Shown: positions 55,750 through 64,000 of the stretch, piece after piece | Layout of the letters: each line of letters starts with the position of its first letter | Numbering within the stretch: position 1 is the first letter of the stretch | Source: Psychrobacter jeotgali | GTDB lineage: Bacteria; Pseudomonadota; Gammaproteobacteria; Pseudomonadales; Moraxellaceae | Reading direction: 5' to 3' | Assembly (NCBI RefSeq): GCF_904846315.1 | Contig: NZ_CAJHAF010000001.1 | Coordinates: 2,976,001-3,040,000, forward strand | DNA length: 64,000 nt | Translations under genes and position numbers: made by a program | The notes under the pieces: generated by a model | What the model was told of the DNA's origin: nothing | Databases searched by the model: none | What the model saw: the letters and a program-made list of their open reading frames with translations, nothing else

Positions 55750-57251
55750 TATACCGTCTCCTTGGCGATAGGTGAGTGCTGCAGATGATGATCAGTATGC
55801 TGCTGGAACAGATGGGCGGTGGCCAGTAGTTTACTTTCTTGCCAATACTGCCCAATGAGTTGCAAGCCTACAGGCAATCCTGCCGACGTTAAGCCCACGG
55901 GCTGACTGAGCGCTGGCAGACCTGCGAGGTTGACACCGATGGTATAAACGTCGCCCAAATACATAGAAGCAGGGTCGAGATTTTCACTGAGCTTATAAGC
56001 TGCTGTAGGCGCGGTTGGACTGGCAATAACATCACAACTGGCAAAGGCTTTATTAAAGTCCTCCACGATCATTCGGCGCACTTTTTGTGCTTTGGTATAA
56101 TAAGCGTCGAAATAACCAGCCGATAGCGCATAAGTACCCGTCAAGATACGGCGCTGCACTTCAGGACCAAAGCCTTCAGAGCGTGAGCGGGTATATAGAT
56201 CAAGCAAGTCTTTAGGATCTTCACAGCGATAACCAAAACGTACCCCATCGAAGCGTGATAAGTTTGAAGAGGCTTCAGCAGGTGCCAGCATGTAATAGGT
56301 AGCAAGGGTAATATCAGGATCAGTAATATTCACTTCAACAATCGTTGCGCCTAAATCTTCGTACTGTTTTAGCGCCGTGCGTACCGTTTGTTCGACTTCG
56401 GCGTTTAAACCTTTGGTAAAGTACTCTTTGGCAACGCCAATACGTAAGCCTTCTAGTGGTTTAGGATTGTCAGCAGCGGCATTCTCAGCGTCATTGATAT
56501 CCTGTACATAGTCAGGAACCTCACGTTCAATAGAGGTAGCATCACGGGGATCGTAGCCAGTCATCGGTTGGAGTAAGTAGGCACAGTCTTTAGCGCTACG
56601 CCCCATGCTACCGGCTTGATCAAGGCTTGAGGCGTAAGCGATCATGCCAAAGCGTGAGACCCGTCCATAAGTGGGTTTGATGCCGGTTAAACCGCAAAAT
56701 GAAGCGGGCTGACGAATAGAGCCGCCCGTATCACTGGCCGTAGCTACAGGTACGAAACCTGCTGCAACCGCAGAGGCACTACCACCAGAGGAGCCGCCAG
56801 GCACGTGATCTAAATTCCAAGGATTATGAACTGCGCCGTAATAAGAGCTAACATTATCAGAACCCATCGCAAACTCATCCATATTGAGTTTACCGAGACT
56901 AATCATGCCAACTTTATCGATATTTGAGACAATAGTCGCATTATAAGGCGAGATAAAATTGTGTAGCATTTTAGAGCCACAAGTGGTTAGCACCCCTTGG
57001 GTACAAAAGATATCTTTGTGCGCCATAGGTATGCCAAGCAAAGGGCGTTTGTCGCCTTGCGCGCGCATCTCATCCGCCGCTTTTGCTTGCGCGCGTGCGG
57101 TATCAGAGGTGCTGGTGATAAAACTATTGATTTTATTATCTAACGCTTCAATACGTTTAATATAATGTTCGGTCAGCTCAAGACTGCTAAACTGCTTATC
57201 TTGCAAGCCAGCAATCAGCTGTTCGGTACTTAAGAGATGCATCTCAGACAT
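55749..57251 (-). CDS. gatA: Aspartyl/glutamyl-tRNA amidotransferase subunit A
   Basis: The 500-residue amidase makes the ammonia for tRNA transamidation from glutamine. The catalytic lysine is in MAHKDIFC near residue 79, the cis-Ser and nucleophilic Ser in [16 protein letters not shown] and [16 protein letters not shown] (~150-180). The rest matches the amidase signature family. gatC precedes it by 65 bases and gatB overlaps its end. Confidence 0.97.
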   Translation of the reverse strand: MSEMHLLSTEQLIAGLQDKQFSSLELTEHYIKRIEALDNKINSFITSTSDTARAQAKAADEMRAQGDKRPLLGIPMAHKDIFCTQGVLTTCGSKMLHNFISPYNATIVSNIDKVGMISLGKLNMDEFAMGSDNVSSYYGAVHNPWNLDHVPGGSSGGSASAVAAGFVPVATASDTGGSIRQPASFCGLTGIKPTYGRVSRFGMIAYASSLDQAGSMGRSAKDCAYLLQPMTGYDPRDATSIEREVPDYVQDINDAENAAADNPKPLEGLRIGVAKEYFTKGLNAEVEQTVRTALKQYEDLGATIVEVNITDPDITLATYYMLAPAEASSNLSRFDGVRFGYRCEDPKDLLDLYTRSRSEGFGPEVQRRILTGTYALSAGYFDAYYTKAQKVRRMIVEDFNKAFASCDVIASPTAPTAAYKLSENLDPASMYLGDVYTIGVNLAGLPALSQPVGLTSAGLPVGLQLIGQYWQESKLLATAHLFQQHTDHHLQHSPIAKETV

Positions 57252-57316
57252 AAGAGGTCGTCCGTCAAAAGGGTAACTGGTTAAAATGAAGAGAGTAGAA
57301 AGGCGTTGATGGCATG

Positions 57317-57634
57317 CTACTCAATAACTTGTGGCACTAGGTACAAGCCGTTTTCAACAGCAGGAGCCACCGATTGATTGCGTTCGCGATTGATATCATG
57401 GTGAGCCACGTCCGCACGCAGTTCTTGACATACTTCATGAATGTTTGAAAGTGGCACTATATCGGTAGTATCGACGCTACTTAGGGTCTGCATAAGGGAC
57501 AATACTTTGCTGATGTCGTCAGCGTAGCTATTGGCAGTATCTTCATCGATACCTAAACGGGCAAGGTTAGCCACTTCTAAAATCTCTTGGCGACTGACAT
57601 TACTGTTATCAGTCTCGGGCGTTTGCTGTGACAT
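57317..57634 (-). CDS. gatC: Aspartyl/glutamyl-tRNA amidotransferase subunit C
   Basis: The 105-residue subunit wraps around GatA and GatB and stabilises the complex. [13 protein letters not shown] near residue 20, [13 protein letters not shown] near 46 and [15 protein letters not shown] near 62 match GatC. Its N-terminus of about 15 residues is polar and extra. GGAGAG lies before the ATG. It heads the gatCAB operon. With GatCAB present the organism likely makes Gln-tRNA or Asn-tRNA by transamidation. Confidence 0.95.
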   Translation of the reverse strand: MSQQTPETDNSNVSRQEILEVANLARLGIDEDTANSYADDISKVLSLMQTLSSVDTTDIVPLSNIHEVCQELRADVAHHDINRERNQSVAPAVENGLYLVPQVIE

Positions 57635-59302
<1,668 letters not shown>

Positions 59303-59335
59303 ATAACAATTTATACCATAAGTTTATTATCAAAC

Positions 59336-59370
59336 AAAATCGCCCTAATAGCGTTTGGGGCGATTTTAAA
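59336..59370 (+). terminator. Rho-independent terminator between mreB and mreC
   Basis: AAAATCGCCC and GGGCGATTTT pair around a 12-base loop, with T residues at the end. It should let mreB be made in excess of mreCD. Confidence 0.75.
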
Positions 59371-59503
59371 GCTATATTTTTAAAGCCATAGTTGTTATTG
59401 CCCAGCAATGATTAGTACGACTAACGCAGTTTACGCTATCGCTATGACTGCCACCTCCTAATATTTAATACCCTACGCTGGGTATCGATCAGATTAAATC
59501 CTT

Positions 59504-60415
59504 ATGGTCCCAAGTATCTTTGCTCGCCAACCTTTATCATTACGTATCACTGCTATTGTCTTAATAGTAGCGCTACTATTGATGTGGTTTGATAGCAAAA
59601 ACCCAGAATGGTTTGATCCGCTGCGTAATACCAGCCATGCCGCCATGCAGCCCATTTATCAGTTTTCATTATTGCCCAGTTACGCCGAGCATTGGGCGAG
59701 TACTGGGGTGCGCTCAAAAGAAGCGCTGCGCCGTGAAAACATAAAGCTTAAGTCGCAACTGATTCACGCTCAAGCTAAGCTGCAACAGCAAGACTATATT
59801 TTGGCGCAAAATGCTCGGCTACAAGGCATTTTATCGACTACCAAGCCTGAGCAGTTTGATCTAAATTTAGCCCAAGTCATTGGGACAGATACCAACCCAC
59901 TCAAGCAAATTGTAGTCATTAATAAAGGCGAACGCGATGGGGTGCAGGTTGGACAAACCGTTATTGATGAAAAAGGTATTTTGGGACAAATTATTAATGT
60001 TTATCCCAATACCAGCCGCTTATTATTGATTACTGATGAGCAGCAATCGGTTGCAGTAACCGTAAAGCGTACCGGTCAGCGTGCTATTGTTAATGGTGAG
60101 GGTATACCCACTTCGCTACGCCTAAATTACGTGTTCAAAACTTCAGATGTGCGCGTTGGTGATGAGCTGGTTTCATCGGGGCTCGGTGGTCGTATTCCAG
60201 CAGGTTATCGAGTTGGCAAGATTGCTCATATTCAAGACACACCAACGGATAACTTTAGAGATATTGAAGTGACACCCGCCGCTAACTTTATTGATAATGC
60301 TTATGTGCTAGTTTTGCAGGATAAGATGACCGCGAGCACAGTTGAACGACCAGCTATTAATACTACTCCCACTGCTGATCCAACAAATAATATGGCAATA
60401 GATGCCGACAGGTGA
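59504..60415 (+). CDS. mreC: Rod shape-determining protein MreC
   Basis: The 303-residue protein has a TM helix (residues ~12-28), a coiled coil (~72-110) and a periplasmic beta-barrel pair with VINKGERDGVQVGQTVIDEKG and VGDELVSSGLGGRIPAGYRVG. It links MreB to the wall synthesis enzymes. Its C-terminus adds a Thr/Pro-rich tail of about 30 residues. mreD follows 99 bases later. Confidence 0.95.
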   Translation: MVPSIFARQPLSLRITAIVLIVALLLMWFDSKNPEWFDPLRNTSHAAMQPIYQFSLLPSYAEHWASTGVRSKEALRRENIKLKSQLIHAQAKLQQQDYILAQNARLQGILSTTKPEQFDLNLAQVIGTDTNPLKQIVVINKGERDGVQVGQTVIDEKGILGQIINVYPNTSRLLLITDEQQSVAVTVKRTGQRAIVNGEGIPTSLRLNYVFKTSDVRVGDELVSSGLGGRIPAGYRVGKIAHIQDTPTDNFRDIEVTPAANFIDNAYVLVLQDKMTASTVERPAINTTPTADPTNNMAIDADR

Positions 60416-60514
60416 GCTCAGTCTCAGATATAATAAACGCTATATTCATAGTTGACGCATAAGCGCTTTTTCATCACCATGAATAGTTGATAAGCATCTT
60501 TAAGGCAAGCATTC

Positions 60515-61000
60515 ATGGCGTATCCCGAATCTGAACACGCAACTGGCACATTGCTAATAGCAATTGCCCTAAGCTTTATTATAGCCTCCTCATTAAATGT
60601 TTATCCTTTAAGCTCAAGCATGGCAAATTTGCGCCCCATGATTATGATCATGGTGCTTATCTTTTGGTTATTGTTCCAGCCGCGTCACGTAGGCATTTTT
60701 ACCGCTTTTGCTGTTGGACTAATTGCTGATTTGTTACTCGATACACTACTAGGTCAACAAGCGTTTTCTGCGGTGATGGTAGCATTTTTTATCAAGCTGA
60801 TGAGTATTTACGTGAAACAGTTGAATACTAGCATTGCTTGGTTGATAGCAGGATTAGCGCTGATCGTATTCCAGCTATGCTTATGGGCGCTACAAGCGAT
60901 TACCCAAAGTGTCTTTACGATGCAAGCCAGCTTATCTTTATTGATGAGTATTTTAAGTTGGCCGCTAATATTATTAGTTTTACGCCGCTTCACTCGCTAA
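60515..61000 (+). CDS. mreD: Rod shape-determining protein MreD
   Basis: The 161-residue membrane protein has five hydrophobic segments. LRPMIMIMVLIFWLL, VGIFTAFAVGLIADLL and a conserved DLLLDTLLGQQAF near the middle are typical of MreD. It is the third member of the elongasome set. AAGG lies nine bases before the ATG. Confidence 0.92.
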   Translation: MAYPESEHATGTLLIAIALSFIIASSLNVYPLSSSMANLRPMIMIMVLIFWLLFQPRHVGIFTAFAVGLIADLLLDTLLGQQAFSAVMVAFFIKLMSIYVKQLNTSIAWLIAGLALIVFQLCLWALQAITQSVFTMQASLSLLMSILSWPLILLVLRRFTR

Positions 61001-61140
61001 TCCAACACTACCTACAATACTCTGCTAAAAAGCCCTACAGAGCTGGTTTCTCTAGCTTAGTTTTTCCTAAACGGTTTATACTGCGCAGGTTGTGATTGGC
61101 ACCAGCAAATTATTAGCATGATCCAAATAAGAGAATAACC

Positions 61141-61797
61141 ATGGATATTATTTTAGCCTCCGGCTCACCACGTCGCCGTGAGCTTCTGCATAGTGCCCAG
61201 CTAGACTTTACGGTTATGAGCGTTGATATCGACGAAACGCCGTGTACCAATGAGTCTCCTTTAGACTACATTCAACGCATGGTTTCCCAAAAAGCCATTG
61301 CTGCTATAAACCAGTTAGATCAACAGCATAAAGCTGAGTCCGCTGTATTATTCAAACCCTTTATTATTTTAACCGCCGACACTATCGGGGTATTACCCGA
61401 TGGCAAGACGGTGTTGGTCAAACCCACCAATCGTGAGCATGCCTATGCGATGTGGCAGCAGATGTCCGATAATACTCATCAAGTATGGACGGCGGTACAA
61501 GCGACCAAAGTAGCATTAAGGTCAGATCAGCTGGATAAAATTGATAATAAAGCAGCATTAACCGTATCATGGCAACAACAGATTATTGAGCGTACAGAAG
61601 TAAACTTTGTCCCATTGACCGCAGAGATGATGAAAAGTTATTGGGAAAGTGGGGAGCCTGCAGATAAAGCAGGGGGTTACGCTATTCAAGGCTTGGCTGC
61701 TGGATGGGTGAGCCGTATCAATGGTAGTTATACTAATGTAGTTGGATTACCGCTGGCACAAACCTTAGCTTTAATTAATGAGGCCATCAAAAGGTAG
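61141..61797 (+). CDS. maf: Maf-family nucleoside triphosphate pyrophosphatase (YhdE-type)
   Basis: The 218-residue enzyme hydrolyses dTTP, UTP or modified nucleotides to monophosphates. The N-terminal ILASGSPRRRELL, VDIDETP near residue 35, the TADTIGVL motif near 79 and PADKAGGYAIQGLAA near 178-192 are the family's catalytic parts. It is slightly longer than E. coli YhdE (197) by an insertion of about 15-20 residues near 100-130. Its place after mreD and before rng is the usual gene order. Confidence 0.94.
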   Translation: MDIILASGSPRRRELLHSAQLDFTVMSVDIDETPCTNESPLDYIQRMVSQKAIAAINQLDQQHKAESAVLFKPFIILTADTIGVLPDGKTVLVKPTNREHAYAMWQQMSDNTHQVWTAVQATKVALRSDQLDKIDNKAALTVSWQQQIIERTEVNFVPLTAEMMKSYWESGEPADKAGGYAIQGLAAGWVSRINGSYTNVVGLPLAQTLALINEAIKR

Positions 61798-62088
61798 GAG
61801 AGCTATATGCTATAAGCCCTACATTATAAGTATAGAAAAGATGTCTAGGTATCGAGACACATAATGACACGGCAAGCCGATGGGCAGGGTCTGCGCAGAT
61901 TTGCTACACTATTATGCAGCAAACGCTCTGATAGTTAGTCATTATTAGAGATTGTATTCCGTTCATAATAATTAACTATTTTTATTTGCGCCAACGAATT
62001 GGTATTAAATACTTATTAGTAATAGCCATTTATCATACCTATCAGGTCATACTTAATAAGAAAAATGAGTAATAAGAGAAGAAACCCT

Positions 62089-63666
62089 ATGTCTGAAGAG
62101 CTGCTAATTAATATTAGTCCAATGGAGTCCCGCGTGGCAGTTTTGGATAATGGGGTGCTGGGCGAGATTTATATCGAGCGCCACCACAAGCTAGGGTTAG
62201 TAGGGAATATCTATTTGGGAACGGTCGTGCGCGTATTGCCCGGTATGCAAGCGGCCTTTGTCGATATTGGTCAGTCGCGTACCGCATTTCTGCATGTCAA
62301 TGATATGCAGCGTGCGCCTGCTATCAAGCCCAAAGAAACTGTGATTGATATCCACCCCAAAACCACTACTCAAGCTACTGATTTGGCAGAGACCCCGCCG
62401 GTGGTTAGTGCAAAGAGTACCGAAGTGGTTACTGTCGCTAGTAAGAACCTTATCCAGCATCGCTTGCACGAAGGTCAGCGTATTTTGGTCCAAGTAACCA
62501 AAGATCAGCTGGGTAGTAAAGGTGCACGCTTGACTACCAATATCTCCTTGCCGTCGCGGTATTTGGTTTATCTGCCCTCCAGTGATCATATCGGCATCTC
62601 TCAACGTATTGATGGCGAAGAGGAGCGCAATCGGCTAAAGTCTGAGCTGGTGAGCCTGATGCAAACGGTAAACTTACAAGGTGGTCTGATTGCGCGTACT
62701 GCTGCTGAACATGTCCCGGTCAACAAGCTTGAAGAGGATATTTACTACCTATTGCAGTTGTGGCGTACTATTTGTGCACGCAAGCAAGAACAGAATCATC
62801 ATCAAAGCTCAGAGCTTATTTATCAAGAGTTATCACTACCGCTGCGCTCTATCCGCGACTTGGTTCATGCCGATACCGAAAAGATTATCGTTGATAATGC
62901 CCAAATCTATGAGCAAGTTCGTTATTTTGCTAAAGAGTTTGTGCCTTTTATTTACGACCGTATCGTGCACTATACTGCGGAGCAGTCGCTGTTTGATGTA
63001 CACCGAGTAGAGGATGACCTGCGTGATGCGCTCAAGCGCCGGGTAGATTTAAAGTCGGGCGGTTACCTGATTATCGACCAAACCGAAGCAATGACCACTA
63101 TTGATGTTAATACTGGCTCTTTTGTAGGTGGTCGTTCATTAGAAGATACGGTTTATAAAACCAATCTTGAGGCCACCCATGCTATTGCTCGCCAACTACG
63201 ACTGCGTAATTTGGGCGGGATTATTATTCTAGATTTTATCGATATGTTAGAGCAGGAGCATAAAGATGATGTGCTGGAGAGTCTGCAAACCCAGCTAGCA
63301 CAGGATTATGCCAAAACCAATATTACCCAAGTTAGTGAGCTTGGGTTGGTGGAGATGACCCGTAAGCGCACCCGTGAGTCTCTTGGGCAACAACTGTGTG
63401 AGCCATGTGCGACTTGTCAGGGAAGGGGGTTTGTAAAAACCGCTGAAACCGTTTGCTTTGAGATATTTCGTGAGATTATGCGCTGCGCTCGTACTTATAA
63501 TTCTCCAAAGAAGTTTACGGTCGTCGCCCATGCAGCGGTCATTGATTTATTATTAACCTCAGAAGCCGATACAGTAGCCGACTTAGAATATCTGTTAGGG
63601 CGGGTCATTACTTTTGAGGTGGAGAACCTTTATACTCAAGAGCAGTATGATATTGTTTTGGACTAA
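62089..63666 (+). CDS. rng: Ribonuclease G
   Basis: The 525-residue endonuclease trims the 5' end of 16S rRNA and cuts mRNAs. It has an S1 domain (~35-130) with VRVLPGMQAAFVDIG, interrupted by about 30 Thr/Ala/Val residues absent in E. coli, an RNase H-like catalytic core with TTIDVNTGSFVGG and the Asp residues of IIILDFIDML, and the zinc link CEPCATCQG. I take the ATG at 62089, giving MSEELLINISP as in other RNase G; the frame starts at 62065. Confidence 0.95.
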   Translation: MSEELLINISPMESRVAVLDNGVLGEIYIERHHKLGLVGNIYLGTVVRVLPGMQAAFVDIGQSRTAFLHVNDMQRAPAIKPKETVIDIHPKTTTQATDLAETPPVVSAKSTEVVTVASKNLIQHRLHEGQRILVQVTKDQLGSKGARLTTNISLPSRYLVYLPSSDHIGISQRIDGEEERNRLKSELVSLMQTVNLQGGLIARTAAEHVPVNKLEEDIYYLLQLWRTICARKQEQNHHQSSELIYQELSLPLRSIRDLVHADTEKIIVDNAQIYEQVRYFAKEFVPFIYDRIVHYTAEQSLFDVHRVEDDLRDALKRRVDLKSGGYLIIDQTEAMTTIDVNTGSFVGGRSLEDTVYKTNLEATHAIARQLRLRNLGGIIILDFIDMLEQEHKDDVLESLQTQLAQDYAKTNITQVSELGLVEMTRKRTRESLGQQLCEPCATCQGRGFVKTAETVCFEIFREIMRCARTYNSPKKFTVVAHAAVIDLLLTSEADTVADLEYLLGRVITFEVENLYTQEQYDIVLD

Positions 63667-64000
63667 TATAAAGATAAATATTGACTTCAATAGCTTGGCT
63701 TTGACTATTATTAACTTGTCAATTAGCGCATTTTATGCAATAAAATCATCGTTTATCCCTTATATTGCCCTTGCAATGGGCTTAATACTCTGTATAATAC
63801 ACACCACTGAATTATATATGCACAGCCAATTAAACAGCTGGTGCTATGACAGCTAGAGCATCGTTTCTAGCACTATTTCATTATGCCTTTGCTGACATCC
63901 ATATAACTAGGAGGGTTGGCGGGGCTTTAAACTATTTCGCTTTTAGCACGCTGCTGGTTCTGATAAAGACCACGTTCTGATAAGAACAGAAGGCCGCTTG
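63667..64000. other. Non-coding tail with a strong promoter
   Basis: Beyond rng, 334 bases hold a strong sigma-70 promoter (63771-63798) but no gene with a recognisable product. A 44-codon open frame (63847-63981) has no clear ribosome binding site or known family. GTTCTGATAA is repeated at 63957-63966 and 63974-63983. The transcript probably serves a gene or stable RNA that starts at or beyond the right edge. Confidence 0.5.
63771..63798 (+). promoter_or_regulatory. Strong sigma-70 promoter near the right edge
   Basis: TTGCAA at 63771-63776 and TATAAT at 63793-63798 are 16 bases apart. This is the best promoter match in the window. Transcription would start near 63805. Confidence 0.65.

Noticed and set aside
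63614..63856. 80-codon ORF overlapping the end of rng
   Set aside because: It starts inside rng in another frame, runs through the strong promoter and has no recognisable features apart from AT-driven hydrophobicity.
63847..63981. 44-codon ORF after the strong promoter
   Set aside because: No clear Shine-Dalgarno or family match; kept only as a remark in the entry for the right-edge region.

Overview
The window looks like chromosome of a Gammaproteobacterium of the family Moraxellaceae, most likely a Psychrobacter. This rests on the protein repertoire (META-domain lipoprotein, a small ABZJ_00895-like membrane protein, a LysM-SPOR protein after folC, gatCAB divergent from mreBCD), moderate G+C content with AT-rich intergenic stretches, and many lipoproteins with clear lipoboxes. 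No sequence comparison could be run, so the genus is an inference.

Layout. 1-9.4 kb: the end of an amidase gene, then a minus-strand run with a LigB-type dioxygenase, rlmH, a YetF-like membrane protein, a small membrane protein, a tight operon of CBS/DUF294 nucleotidyltransferase, DnaQ-like exonuclease and PBP4 (dacB), and dapC. 9.7-14.2 kb: an unknown membrane protein, glnD and map. 14.6-20.2 kb: an accessory-looking patch with a META lipoprotein, a TolB-like beta-propeller lipoprotein, a methyltransferase, an AT-rich lipoprotein hydrolase, three copies of a tiny DUF2256 zinc-ribbon gene (one dead), palindromic repeats and an IS3 orfA remnant. 20.1-25.1 kb: a bile-acid/sodium-symporter-type transporter lying between the real end of metH and a decayed second copy of the metH 3' end, then metH. 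25.6-34.8 kb: two fasciclin lipoproteins, an AGCS symporter, a LemA-TPM-TPM cluster, an adenine deaminase-like gene, a sirtuin and a small membrane protein. 34.9-44.2 kb: tRNA-Arg(CCG), a cytochrome c5-like protein, a YadGH-like ABC exporter, queF, proS, a DUF4230 protein with a short relative, and a photolyase. 44.5-51.7 kb: trpF-trpB-trpA-accD-folC and a LysM-SPOR envelope protein. 51.9-64 kb: DUF2726, DUF1853 and YdhR-like genes, tRNA-Pro(GGG), gatCAB, mreB-mreC-mreD, maf and rng, ending in a strong promoter whose product is not in the window.

Most genes are core housekeeping: methionine, lysine and tryptophan synthesis, fatty-acid and folate precursors, PII nitrogen signalling, tRNA aminoacylation and amidation, queuosine, and cell shape and wall. 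I saw no CRISPR array, prophage, restriction system or recognisable defence island. The best leads are the rearranged 16.4-21.4 kb patch (amplified DUF2256 genes and the metH 3'-end duplication around a transporter), a roughly 110-residue insertion ahead of the PBP4 active site, the DUF4230 pair, and several unexplained inverted repeats. I found nothing I would call a convincing new multi-gene system.
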